From Deltaproteobacteria bacterium (GTDB lineage Bacteria; Desulfobacterota; GWC2-55-46; S146-70): a stretch of DNA of 15,263 nt. The position numbers were made by a program, and so were the translations under genes. Positions 7,116-14,871 of the stretch are shown here, piece by piece. A model generated the notes under the pieces. It was not told the origin of the DNA and did not search any database. It saw only the letters and a list, made by a program, of their open reading frames with translations. The stretch's first letter is position 1. Each line of letters starts with the position of its first letter. Where the stretch lies: the NCBI GenBank assembly GCA_015492395.1, contig WGFD01000262.1:1-15263 (forward strand). Direction: 5' to 3'.

Positions 7116-7975
7116 TAAAGAGCATGACAGGTTATGGCGGTGGCTTATTTGTGGTGGATGGAAGGGAGTTTTTCCTGGAGGCGAGGAGTGTAAACCACCG
7201 CTTTTTAGACTTCAAGATCAGATTGCCCGATAGGTCTTTAAGCCTGGAAGGTAGGATAAGGAGCGCTATAAAGGAGAGGTTTTCAAGAGGCTATTTCTCC
7301 GTCTCAGTATGCCCTGCAGGGGATCTCTCCGGAGACCTTGATCTAAATATTCCGCTGTCGAAGAGCTGTTACAATACCCTTAATAAGTTGAGAGAAGCGT
7401 TGGATGTGGAGGAGGAGGTCACCATTTCCCATCTGCTCTCCTTTAAGGAACTCCTTATAAACAGATATAGCCCCGGCAATCTGGATTGTGATGCATTCAA
7501 AGAGGCGTTGCTTAAGGCCCTTTCTCAACTGGATGAGATGAGGGCAGAGGAGGGTGAGAACCTCGCAGACGATATCAACACAAGACTCTCGGCACTTGAA
7601 GAGATGGCTGTACGAGTGGAGGCGATGTCATCGGTCGTAACGGAGAAGTACAGAGAGAGGCTGAACGCTAGACTCTCACATATGGCGGACCTGCACGTGG
7701 ATGAGGCCAGGTTATTAACAGAGGTCACACTGCTTGCGGAGAGATCCAACATCACGGAAGAGGTCGTGAGGGCCAAGAGTCATATAGATCTCTTCAGAAG
7801 GTTCATGACATCGGAAGACCCTGTGGGCAGAAGAATGGACTTTCTTTGTCAGGAACTGCAAAGAGAGTTAAATACCATCGCCTCCAAGGCAAATGACACC
7901 GAGATATCCCATGTAGTGGTGGACATGAAAGGAGAGCTTGAAAAGATCAGGGAGCAGGTTCAGAATATTGAATAA
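7112..7975 (+). CDS. yicC: YicC/YloC family endoribonuclease
   Basis: Members of this family have been shown to be endoribonucleases, YloC in Bacillus and YicC in E. coli, where YicC affects small RNA stability. The 287 residues match the family length. The N terminus IKSMTGYGGG is diagnostic, followed by EARSVNHRFLDFKIRLP. The C-terminal DUF1732 part has EVTLLAERSNITEEVVRAKSHI, RRMDFLCQELQRELNTI and ASKANDTEISHVVVDMK. Much of the middle is predicted helical. It starts inside the DUF4416 stop codon and ends inside the gmk start region, so all three are probably translated from one message. The remA/DUF370 gene often found between yicC and gmk is missing here. Confidence 0.95.
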   Translation: MIKSMTGYGGGLFVVDGREFFLEARSVNHRFLDFKIRLPDRSLSLEGRIRSAIKERFSRGYFSVSVCPAGDLSGDLDLNIPLSKSCYNTLNKLREALDVEEEVTISHLLSFKELLINRYSPGNLDCDAFKEALLKALSQLDEMRAEEGENLADDINTRLSALEEMAVRVEAMSSVVTEKYRERLNARLSHMADLHVDEARLLTEVTLLAERSNITEEVVRAKSHIDLFRRFMTSEDPVGRRMDFLCQELQRELNTIASKANDTEISHVVVDMKGELEKIREQVQNIE

Positions 7976-8627
7976 GGGAGATACAACGAGCGTTACGGGC
8001 ACCGAGAAAGGTACTCTCTTTGTGGTCTCCGCCCCCTCCGGCGCCGGCAAGACCACATTGTGCCGAAAGGCGATTGAATACTTCGATGGCATCTCTTTCT
8101 CGGTGTCTTATACAACCAGGAGCTCCAGGAAGGCGGAAATAGATGGTATAGACTATCACTTCATAGATGAAGGGATGTTTCAGGATATGATAAACCGGGG
8201 AGAATTCCTGGAATGGGCGGAGGTTCACCATAAGCTATATGGCACGTCCAGAAAGGATGTTACAGCCCTCATTGACAGGGGATACGACGTGATAATGGAC
8301 ATAGATGTGCAGGGCGCCAGGCAGGTGAAAAAAAGGCTCCCCGGTGCTGTCTACATCTTTATCCTCCCTCCATCACTTGAAGCCTGCGAAGAGAGGCTGA
8401 GGAAAAGGGGGAAGGACAGCAATACAGATATCGCCATGAGGGTCAATGTTGCGAAGAGTGAGATCAAGGATCTTGAACTTTACGACTTCATAATCATCAA
8501 TGATAACCTTGCTAGTGCGTTTGAGACATTGAAATCGATCATAATAGCCAAGAGAAGCGAGAGGAAGCGTATGTTTGGCAAGGTCAAGAGGTTATTTCCT
8601 GACATCTTTACAGGAGATTTGTACTGA
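7968..8627 (+). CDS. gmk: Guanylate kinase
   Basis: It phosphorylates GMP to GDP with ATP, feeding GTP and (p)ppGpp pools. The P-loop SAPSGAGKTT lies at residues 21-30. The GMP-binding lid region SVSYTTRSSRKAEIDGIDYHF follows, then GEFLEWAEVH and YGTSRKDV. MDIDVQGARQVKK and the lid arginines RLRKRG come after. About 219 residues from the TTG at 7968, which overlaps the yicC stop; an alternative TTG at 7938 adds ten residues. Neither start has an ideal ribosome binding site (an AGG lies 9 nt before 7968), so coupling to yicC is likely. The usual downstream partner rpoZ is absent; a structured repeat stands in its place. Confidence 0.95.
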   Translation: MNKGDTTSVTGTEKGTLFVVSAPSGAGKTTLCRKAIEYFDGISFSVSYTTRSSRKAEIDGIDYHFIDEGMFQDMINRGEFLEWAEVHHKLYGTSRKDVTALIDRGYDVIMDIDVQGARQVKKRLPGAVYIFILPPSLEACEERLRKRGKDSNTDIAMRVNVAKSEIKDLELYDFIIINDNLASAFETLKSIIIAKRSERKRMFGKVKRLFPDIFTGDLY

Positions 8628-8645
8628 ACATGCATCGAAAGCGCC

Positions 8646-8698
8646 TGTCTGCCGTGCGACGCACCTGTCCACCAGGATTGACAGGCGGCGGGCAGACA
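8646..8698. repeat. Nested inverted repeat between gmk and coaX
   Basis: An outer perfect 8-bp stem TGTCTGCC/GGCAGACA (8646-8653 with 8691-8698) encloses two inner hairpins. These are TGCG-A-CGCA (8655-8663) and CCTGTC/GACAGG (8664-8669 with 8680-8685). The palindrome ATGCAT flanks both sides (8630-8635 and 8698-8703). It lies in a 128-bp gap and has the look of a REP-type dispersed repeat. There is no T-run, so it is not a standard intrinsic terminator, though it may stabilise the upstream mRNA 3' end. Just downstream, TTGCAGTG occurs twice as a direct repeat (8717-8724 and 8733-8740). Confidence 0.55.
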
Positions 8699-8755
8699 TG
8701 CATTTCCTGCAGCAAGTTGCAGTGAGCTTCAATTGCAGTGCCGACACGTTTTCTT

Positions 8756-9520
8756 ATGCTACTTACTATAGACATCGGTAATACCAATGTAGTTATCGGG
8801 GGCTATGAAGGAAGCAGTCTTAAGGTCCACTGGCGGATAGCTACAAAGAGCGGCATGACTGTAGACGAGTGCGGTATCATGTTGATGAACCTCTTCTCCT
8901 ATTCGGAGTATAAACCGGGCGAAGTGGATGGTGTGATCACGGCGTCCGTCGTCCCTTCCTTAACCGATGTCTTTCTGGACATGTCGGAACGTTTCTTTGG
9001 TTTGGCGCCCCTCGTCGTCGGTCATGGGCTGAAGACCGGTATGCCCATTCTCACAGACAACCCGAAGGAGGTGGGGGCGGACAGGATAGTGAATGCTGTA
9101 GCCGCCTTTGAAAAGTATGGTGGATCTACAATCATAATAGACTTCGGCACAGCCACCACCTTCGACTGTGTATCGGGAAAGGGAGAGTATATGGGAGGCT
9201 CCATAGCCCCTGGTATAGATATCTCACTCGACGCACTCTACCACAAGGCCGCCAAGTTGCCGAGGGTCGAGATGCACAAACCCAAGAGGGCATTGGGGAA
9301 AAACACCGTAGAGAGCATACAGTCGGGGATATTCTATGGATATCTTGGGCTTGTAAGGGGAATCTTGGATGGCTTAAAGAGGGAAGTAGGCAATCTCCCG
9401 ACTGTTATAGCGACCGGAGGGATAGGCCGAACTATTTTGACGGACGGTAAGATGGTGGATGTTTTTGACGAATTCCTGACCATGGACGGCTTGAGGATCC
9501 TTTACGAGAGGAATAGATGA
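8756..9520 (+). CDS. coaX: Type III pantothenate kinase
   Basis: CoaX catalyses ATP-dependent phosphorylation of pantothenate, the first step of coenzyme A synthesis. It belongs to the ASKHA fold, unlike CoaA. The phosphate-binding motif is DIGNTNV at residues 6-12. GADRIVNAVAA contains the likely catalytic D109, IDFGTATTFD follows, then GGSIAPGIDIS and the C-terminal VIATGGIGRT. Length 254 from ATG 8756 matches the family; a GTG at 8738 would add six unlikely residues. No Shine-Dalgarno sequence precedes either start. The gene is not linked to birA as it often is, but overlaps the next gene by 4 nt (ATGA). Confidence 0.95.
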   Translation: MLLTIDIGNTNVVIGGYEGSSLKVHWRIATKSGMTVDECGIMLMNLFSYSEYKPGEVDGVITASVVPSLTDVFLDMSERFFGLAPLVVGHGLKTGMPILTDNPKEVGADRIVNAVAAFEKYGGSTIIIDFGTATTFDCVSGKGEYMGGSIAPGIDISLDALYHKAAKLPRVEMHKPKRALGKNTVESIQSGIFYGYLGLVRGILDGLKREVGNLPTVIATGGIGRTILTDGKMVDVFDEFLTMDGLRILYERNR

Positions 9521-10038
9521 TGGAGGCAACCCCTGAAAAGCAGCAGTTTGAAGCCGGACTTGCCATGCTGGGCAGAGATGATGTGAATGGCGCGCTTAAG
9601 GCCTTTGAAGGGGCCTACAGGCATGACAATGAGGAGCCGAGATACATGTCATACTATGGACTCTGTATAGCCGCTAGACGCGGTGCAATAGGGATGGGCA
9701 TTAACCTGTGTGTCGCCGCAATCAAAAAGGAGTTCAGGAGAGCGGAGTTCTACTTGAATCTTGGAAGGATTTACAAGATGACAGGCAATAGAAAAGGTGC
9801 AACAAATGCATTCCGAAAGGGATTGCGGTTTGACCCGAAGAGCGAACCCTTGAAGAAGGAACTGGCCGACTTGAGGGTGGGAGGATCGAGAATGATCCCA
9901 TTCATCAAGAAGCCGAACCCCTTAAGCAGGTTGCTTGATCTGGTCTTTGGAAAGGAAACTGGCATATCCATTCACAAGCAGAGGAGAAGAGGTTTTATCT
10001 TAACGACAGCAAAAGGTGAAACTCATTCAAAGATATAG
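9517..10038 (+). CDS. Tetratricopeptide repeat protein
   Basis: This is a 173-residue cytosolic protein without signal peptide. It consists of about three TPR helix pairs. QQFEAGLAMLGRDDVNGALKA lies at residues 9-29, a degenerate unit around YYGLCIAARRGAIGMGINLC comes next, and AEFYLNLGRIYKMTGNRKGA near 86-105 is followed by a FRKGLRFDPKS stretch. The last 60 residues are basic (FIKKPNPLSRLLDLVFGK, KQRRRGF) and contain no repeat. TPRs bind partner proteins; the partner is unknown. It starts within the coaX stop codon (ATGATGG), so ATG 9517 or 9520 both work. The HEAT-like gene follows after 126 bp. Assignment to TPR is solid; function is not. Confidence 0.85.
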   Translation: MMEATPEKQQFEAGLAMLGRDDVNGALKAFEGAYRHDNEEPRYMSYYGLCIAARRGAIGMGINLCVAAIKKEFRRAEFYLNLGRIYKMTGNRKGATNAFRKGLRFDPKSEPLKKELADLRVGGSRMIPFIKKPNPLSRLLDLVFGKETGISIHKQRRRGFILTTAKGETHSKI

Positions 10039-10093
10039 TAGACAAGTTTAATGTATCCCTTGAACTTAAAAGAGGGAGACGGCACAGCAAGAA

Positions 10094-10123
10094 ACTCCGG
10101 ATCAAGGTACGCGAATCCGGAGT
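10094..10123. repeat. 9-bp inverted repeat in the TPR / HEAT-like gap
   Basis: ACTCCGGAT (10094-10102) and ATCCGGAGT (10115-10123) are perfectly complementary around a 12-nt loop. No T-run follows, so intrinsic termination is unlikely. It could be an operator or mRNA stability hairpin ahead of the gene at 10165. Confidence 0.45.
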
Positions 10124-10164
10124 AGGGAGCGTATTTATTGTGTCGTATAGTATCTTGAAGATTT

Positions 10165-11142
10165 ATGGATATCCCGCCCCACATTAAGAGGTTGCTACTG
10201 GAGACCACTCCCAGGGAGACCCGGCTACGGGCGGCGGAGGGACTGATCCCTTTGGAGCCCCACGAGCTTGTTCTAGCCCTCTTCTTCCTCTCGGGGGACA
10301 AGGACCCTGAGATTTCAGTGTCTGCCGGGAGATCCTTCTCAAATTTGCCGAAGGATACGGTCATGAACGCGCTTAATGCAAACCTGGAACCTCGGGTACT
10401 AAGAAAGGTGATCGAGGTGTACGGTGATGATGATGCTGTAATGATGATGGTAGTCCTGAGTGACAATATCGACGATGCTACTATGGTCCATATTGCGAGT
10501 CGTGCCTCGGAAGAGGTGCTTAGGATTATAGCAAACGATGGGAGGAGGATGGTATCTAACCCGGCCTTGCTTTCCGCCCTGAAGGATAACCCAAACTTCA
10601 CCGAACATATGGAACAAATTTCGGATCTTCTCCATCTATCCGGGGGAAAAACAACCGACGATGGGGGTGAAGATAAAATGCCATCCTTAGGCAGTGAATT
10701 GGCCGAAGATGCGGACGCGACCCCTGAGAAGAAGAAGGGGAACATATACCGGAAGATTCAAGGTATGAACGTAGGCCCCAAGATAAAACTTGCCTTGCTC
10801 GGAAACAAGGAGGCCAGAGATCTCCTCATTAAGGATCCCAATACAATGATATCATCGGCGGTCTTGAAGAACCCGAGAATTACCGATGAAGAGGTCTTGA
10901 AGGTTGTGAAGTCAACGGCTGCATCGGACAGCGTGTTGAGGCTAGTAGCAAGGAACAAGGGATTTCTGAAGAACTATTCCATAAAGCTCGGCCTTGTGAT
11001 GAATCCGAAGACGCCTCTTGCCATCTCCATGCGTCTCATTAAGGATCTAAGGGCGAAAGATATCAAGGACCTTTCCAGGAGTAAGAATGTTCCAAGTGCC
11101 ATCTCCAGTACGGCCAAGAAGATGAGCGAACGTAAAAAATGA
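10165..11142 (+). CDS. Uncharacterised helical-repeat (HEAT-like) protein
   Basis: I do not recognise a named family. The 325 residues are almost wholly helical, in two blocks. Residues 1 to about 155 contain short alternating helices (HELVLALFFLSGDKDPEISV, LEPRVLRKVIEVYGDD, MVHIASRASEEVLRIIAND). An acidic, low-complexity linker follows at about 160-195 (TTDDGGEDK, AEDADATPEKKK). The rest repeats a unit in which a helix is followed by an N-P turn (IKDPNTMIS, LKNPRITDEEVL, VMNPKTPLAISM), ending in a basic tail. This resembles HEAT or leucine-rich-variant solenoids that serve as protein scaffolds. There is no signal peptide, membrane helix or catalytic motif. The ATG has a weak binding site (TTGAAGA). 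It is flanked by a TPR gene and nfo, neither of which reveals its role. Confidence 0.75.
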   Translation: MDIPPHIKRLLLETTPRETRLRAAEGLIPLEPHELVLALFFLSGDKDPEISVSAGRSFSNLPKDTVMNALNANLEPRVLRKVIEVYGDDDAVMMMVVLSDNIDDATMVHIASRASEEVLRIIANDGRRMVSNPALLSALKDNPNFTEHMEQISDLLHLSGGKTTDDGGEDKMPSLGSELAEDADATPEKKKGNIYRKIQGMNVGPKIKLALLGNKEARDLLIKDPNTMISSAVLKNPRITDEEVLKVVKSTAASDSVLRLVARNKGFLKNYSIKLGLVMNPKTPLAISMRLIKDLRAKDIKDLSRSKNVPSAISSTAKKMSERKK

Positions 11143-11188
11143 CGGGATTGTCGCAGAAAAACAAGCAGATACCGGCAATATTTATATA

Positions 11189-12025
11189 ATGCCTATAGGG
11201 TTTCACCAGTCTATCGCGGGTGGCATATCTATGGCCCCTGAGAGGGCGAGGGAGCTGGGATGCGATGCCCTTCAGTTCTTCTGTCATAGTCCAAGGAATT
11301 GGAATTCTATCAAGATCTCAGAAGGCGAGAAGGAAGATTTCCTGTCAAGAGTAAGGTCTTACGGGATCCGGTCAACCGCTATACATTCATCATACTTAAT
11401 CAACCTGGCATCGCCAGATGAGATTCTCTTCAAGAAGTCAGCCGGCCTCCTGATAAAAGAGCTTGAAATCGGAGAGGAGTTGGGGGTAGACTTCCTTATC
11501 GTTCATCCGGGCAGCACGAGGGGCAGGGATGTCGATTTCGGTATAAAGCGTGTCAGAGAGGCACTTACTTTTATATCCAGAAGCAGGTGCGGCTCCACCG
11601 TAACGCTTCTCCTGGAAAATACAGCCGGCAGTGGCCATGCCTTGGGTGGAAGCCTTGTTGAGCTGAAAAAGATCATGGATGGCCTCGACTGCATAAGATT
11701 AGGTATATGTTTCGATACATGCCATGCCTTTGCAGCCGGCTATGAAATCTCCGGTCATGGAGATGTGGACAGACTGGTCGATAATATAAGAGGAGAGGTT
11801 GGTCTTGAGTCCTTGAGGTTGATCCATCTTAACGACTCAATGGCTCCTTTGGGTTCCAATGTCGACCGGCATCAACATCTGGGAAGCGGCAGGATAGGCT
11901 TGGAAGGGCTGGGTGCCTTAATAAGGCACCCAGCCCTTCGTGAGATACCTATAATCATGGAGACCCCCAAGGGATCGGAAAAGGACGATCAGCGGAACCT
12001 ATCTGTTCCAGAAAGCTCCTTGTAG
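11189..12025 (+). CDS. nfo: Endonuclease IV (AP endonuclease), C terminus probably frameshifted
   Basis: This TIM-barrel enzyme cleaves DNA at abasic sites using three zinc ions. All nine metal ligands of the E. coli enzyme are present at a constant offset of three: H66, H106, E143, D176, H179, H213, D226, H228 and E258. Motifs are FHQSIAGGIS, HPGS, LENTAG, FDTCHAFAAG and METPKG. The last residues read NLSVPESSL, then TAG at 12023. One base back (frame starting at 12010) reads RKLLVVPGREGTITEA and stops at 12060, directly against the trkA ATG. Relatives tend to have a leucine-rich helix after this motif, so a one-base deletion near 12008 is likely. All catalytic residues precede it. A 37-nt palindrome lies inside the gene. 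The ATG has no clear ribosome binding site but fits the family start. Confidence 0.93.
   Translation: MPIGFHQSIAGGISMAPERARELGCDALQFFCHSPRNWNSIKISEGEKEDFLSRVRSYGIRSTAIHSSYLINLASPDEILFKKSAGLLIKELEIGEELGVDFLIVHPGSTRGRDVDFGIKRVREALTFISRSRCGSTVTLLLENTAGSGHALGGSLVELKKIMDGLDCIRLGICFDTCHAFAAGYEISGHGDVDRLVDNIRGEVGLESLRLIHLNDSMAPLGSNVDRHQHLGSGRIGLEGLGALIRHPALREIPIIMETPKGSEKDDQRNLSVPESSL
11903..11939. repeat. Perfect 18-bp inverted repeat inside nfo
   Basis: Bases 11903-11920 and 11922-11939 are exact reverse complements around the single base A at 11921. The arm is GAAGGGCTGGGTGCCTTA. It lies entirely in coding sequence (residues near GLEGLGALIRHPALRE) and would fold into a very stable mRNA hairpin. 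No T-run follows, so it is not a normal intrinsic terminator. It is about 120 bp upstream of trkA. Confidence 0.9.
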
Positions 12026-12060
12026 TACCTGGCCGGGAAGGGACAATTACGGAGGCTTAG

Positions 12061-13425
12061 ATGAAGATCATAGTAGTCGGGGCAGGGGTGGTCGGCTATT
12101 CCATTGCCAGAAGGCTTTCGGATGAAGGGCACGATGTAATTATAATTGAGAAGGACGAACGTGTGGTAAGATCGCTACAGGAGAATCTCGACGTCAAGAT
12201 CATAAAGGGAAGCGGCAGTAGCCCCGGTGTGCTTATAGAGGCAGGGATAGAACACTCCGATATGGTGATAGCCGTAACAAACAGTGATGAGGTAAATATG
12301 GTGGCATGCCTCATTGCCGGAAGTCAGTCCATGGTACCGAAGAAGATCGCCAGGATACGAGACCTGGACTACTTGAGCTATACAAAGATATTCGAACAGG
12401 ACTATCTGGATTTGGACTTAAATATAAACCCGGAGTTGGTTACCGCGGAGAGGATTAACAAGATCATAGAGATTCCCGGCGCCGTTGATGTCATAGACTT
12501 CTTTGATGGGGGACTGAAGTTGATAGGATCGAGATTGACCGTCGATTCACCGGTGGTCGGCAAGCGCGTGCGTGATCTGAAGGACTTCCATCCGGATCAT
12601 AGTGTTATCCTTGTCGCCATATATCGTGCTGGGGAGACCATAATTCCCCAGGGGTCAACCATGCTCAAAGCGGACGATCTTCTCTTTGCCGTAACCTTGC
12701 CAGGGGAGACAAGGCACATCCTAACCATGCTTGGTAAAGGGGAGAGGAGCGGCAGGAGGGTGCTCATAGTAGGCGGAGGTGATATCGGCTATTATCTGGC
12801 AGAACATCTTGAGGGCAAGGGGTACAAGGTAAAGATAATAGAGAGGCGTGAGGATCGGTGCGCCCTCCTTGCGGAGAGGTTGAATAAGACCATCGTAATA
12901 AACGGTGACGGCACAGACCAGGCCCTCCTTGCTGAGGAGAATATCTTCGACGTGGATACCTTCGTAGCGGTAACAGACGATGAAGAGGTCAATATCCTTA
13001 CATCGCTGCTTACCAAGAGGCTTGGTGTAGGGAGGTCAATGGCCCTGGTAGATAAGTCCGAGTATATCTCCATGGTATCTACTGTAGGGATAGATGTGGC
13101 GATCTCTCCGAGACTGACATCCGTAAGCAGTATTCTGCGGTTCATCAGGAGGGGTAATATCCTGTCTGTAACAACATTACTGGAGGAGAGGGTCGAGGCT
13201 ATAGAGGTTGTAGCCATGGAGACCTCCGAGATCACCGGTAGACCGATAAAGAATATGAGGCTTCCACGTGAGGTGGTCATAGGTGCCATAGTAAAGGACG
13301 ATAAGGTCACTATACCGGTCGGTGATACCGTAATACACCCCGGAGACAAGGTCATACTCTTCGCCCTTCCCAGGTTCGTGCCTAAACTGGAGAAGCTCCT
13401 CATGGTCAAACCGGAGTTCTTCTAA
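12061..13425 (+). CDS. trkA: Trk potassium uptake regulator TrkA
   Basis: TrkA is the cytosolic NAD(H)/ATP-binding gating ring of the Trk potassium transporter. The 454 residues form two tandem RCK units. The first Rossmann motif is GAGVVG (7-12), with acidic end VIIIEKDERVV and the GSGSSPGVLIEAGIEHSDMV stretch. The second is GGGDIG (238-243), with VKIIERREDRC and NGDGTDQALLAEENI. Each is followed by a TrkA-C domain (for example IPVGDTVIHPGDKVILFALP near the end). A good binding site, GGAGG, precedes the ATG by 5 nt. The stop codon abuts the trkH ATG with no gap. Both subunits of the transporter are therefore made from one message. Confidence 0.97.
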   Translation: MKIIVVGAGVVGYSIARRLSDEGHDVIIIEKDERVVRSLQENLDVKIIKGSGSSPGVLIEAGIEHSDMVIAVTNSDEVNMVACLIAGSQSMVPKKIARIRDLDYLSYTKIFEQDYLDLDLNINPELVTAERINKIIEIPGAVDVIDFFDGGLKLIGSRLTVDSPVVGKRVRDLKDFHPDHSVILVAIYRAGETIIPQGSTMLKADDLLFAVTLPGETRHILTMLGKGERSGRRVLIVGGGDIGYYLAEHLEGKGYKVKIIERREDRCALLAERLNKTIVINGDGTDQALLAEENIFDVDTFVAVTDDEEVNILTSLLTKRLGVGRSMALVDKSEYISMVSTVGIDVAISPRLTSVSSILRFIRRGNILSVTTLLEERVEAIEVVAMETSEITGRPIKNMRLPREVVIGAIVKDDKVTIPVGDTVIHPGDKVILFALPRFVPKLEKLLMVKPEFF

Positions 13426-14871
13426 ATGAGAATCAGGCCCGTTCTGTATATAATCGGCGTGATTAATATCTTCGTCGCGCTATTCATGCTCGCTCCCCTT
13501 GCCGTATCGGTCATCTTTAAAGATGGCGACACCAATGCCATATTATGGTCTCTATTGATTACTGCCGCCTGCGGACTGGGGTTATACCTGATATTCAGGA
13601 GTGGACCGACGGAACTGAACCACAGACAGGGCTTCCTTGTTGTAGCCATTGCATGGCTCGATATAGGCTTTTTCGGGGCACTTCCCTTCTTTTTCTCAGG
13701 CGTATTCGATACCTTTGTCGACGCCTACTTTGAATCCGTATCGGGCTTTACCACAACAGGCGCCTCGGTGCTTACATCCATAGCAGGCCAACCACACGGG
13801 ATACTCTTCTGGAGGAGCATGACCCATTGGCTGGGCGGTATGGGGATAGTAGTCCTCTCACTTGCCATATTACCACTCTTGGGTGTCGGCGGAATGCAGC
13901 TCTACAAGGCGGAGGGATCTATCGCCTCGGTGGACAAGTTCGTCCCAAGGGTGACGGAGATGGCGAAGATACTCTGGCTGGTATACATGGTCATGTCCTT
14001 CGTCATGGTCGTCTTCCTTCTTATGGGGGGTATGGGTCTATACGATGCGTTCATCCATGCCTTCGGCACACTATCCACCGGTGGTTTTTCAAACCAGGAT
14101 ATGAGCGTAGGGCACTACAACAGCGTTATAATAGAGACGATCATAGTGGTTTTTATGTTCCTTGGGGCGACAAACTTTACACTCCACTACCAGTTCTACC
14201 ATAAAGGTTTAGGGGCATATGTACGCAACAGGGAGTTTCGTCTTTACTTCTTTTTGGTCATTTCAGCCATCATACTGGTTACACTCAATCTCAGGCTTGC
14301 ATTTTACGATAGCATATCTCAGTCTTTTAGGTATGCGGTATTTCAGGTGGTTTCGATACACACCACAACCGGCTTCAGCTCCGTGGACTTTGCCCGGTGG
14401 CCTGCCCTCTCGCAGCTTATACTGTTCATGACGATGTTCCTAAACGGATCGGCCGGTTCCACTTCAGGTGGAATAAAGTGTATGCGTATTCTGATCCTTG
14501 CCAAATCGGTTCGCCGTGAGATTTATCGCCTCATACATCCTCGCGCCGTAATACATATTAAATTAGGCGGTACCGTTGTGTCCCCTGAAGTGGTAAACGG
14601 TGTCGTAGGATTTACCTTTCTATATATGCTTATCTTTGCCGTGGCTGCACTGATCCTGGCCGCTTTAGGGGTCGATTTCGTATCGGCCATTACGGCATCT
14701 GCCACTACAATAGGCGGTATAGGCCCTGGTCTGAGTGCACTCGGTCCTGACAGTAACTACAGCGCTATACCGTTTTTGGGAAAATGGATCCTCATACTGA
14801 ACATGCTTATGGGGAGACTGGAGATATACACACTCATAATACTCTTTACCCCTACCTTCTGGCGGGGTTGA
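13426..14871 (+). CDS. trkH: TrkH family potassium uptake protein, membrane subunit
   Basis: This is the pore-forming subunit for K+ uptake in the cytoplasmic membrane. The 481 residues are strongly hydrophobic with about ten membrane helices. The four pore-loop filter segments are visible: SGFTTTGAS (106-114), LSTGGFSN (216-223), IHTTTGFSS (311-319) and ATTIGGIGPG (426-435). MTHWLGGMGIVVLSLAILPL and the SAGSTSGGIKCMR loop are also typical of TrkH. The C terminus LMGRLEIYTLIILFTPTFW is the usual family end, so the protein is complete. It has no separate ribosome binding site and starts on the base after the trkA stop, so translation is coupled. No downstream terminator is clear: GACGG-TCT-CCGTC (14870-14882) is weak. 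Confidence 0.97.
   Translation: MRIRPVLYIIGVINIFVALFMLAPLAVSVIFKDGDTNAILWSLLITAACGLGLYLIFRSGPTELNHRQGFLVVAIAWLDIGFFGALPFFFSGVFDTFVDAYFESVSGFTTTGASVLTSIAGQPHGILFWRSMTHWLGGMGIVVLSLAILPLLGVGGMQLYKAEGSIASVDKFVPRVTEMAKILWLVYMVMSFVMVVFLLMGGMGLYDAFIHAFGTLSTGGFSNQDMSVGHYNSVIIETIIVVFMFLGATNFTLHYQFYHKGLGAYVRNREFRLYFFLVISAIILVTLNLRLAFYDSISQSFRYAVFQVVSIHTTTGFSSVDFARWPALSQLILFMTMFLNGSAGSTSGGIKCMRILILAKSVRREIYRLIHPRAVIHIKLGGTVVSPEVVNGVVGFTFLYMLIFAVAALILAALGVDFVSAITASATTIGGIGPGLSALGPDSNYSAIPFLGKWILILNMLMGRLEIYTLIILFTPTFWRG

Noticed and set aside
11903..11939. Palindrome in nfo as an intrinsic terminator
   Set aside because: It is followed by GTGAGATACC, not a T-run, and lies before essential nfo codons including zinc ligand E258.
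12792..13409. Long minus-strand frame (205 codons) opposite trkA
   Set aside because: Serine/threonine-rich shadow of the trkA codons, with no binding site or family similarity.
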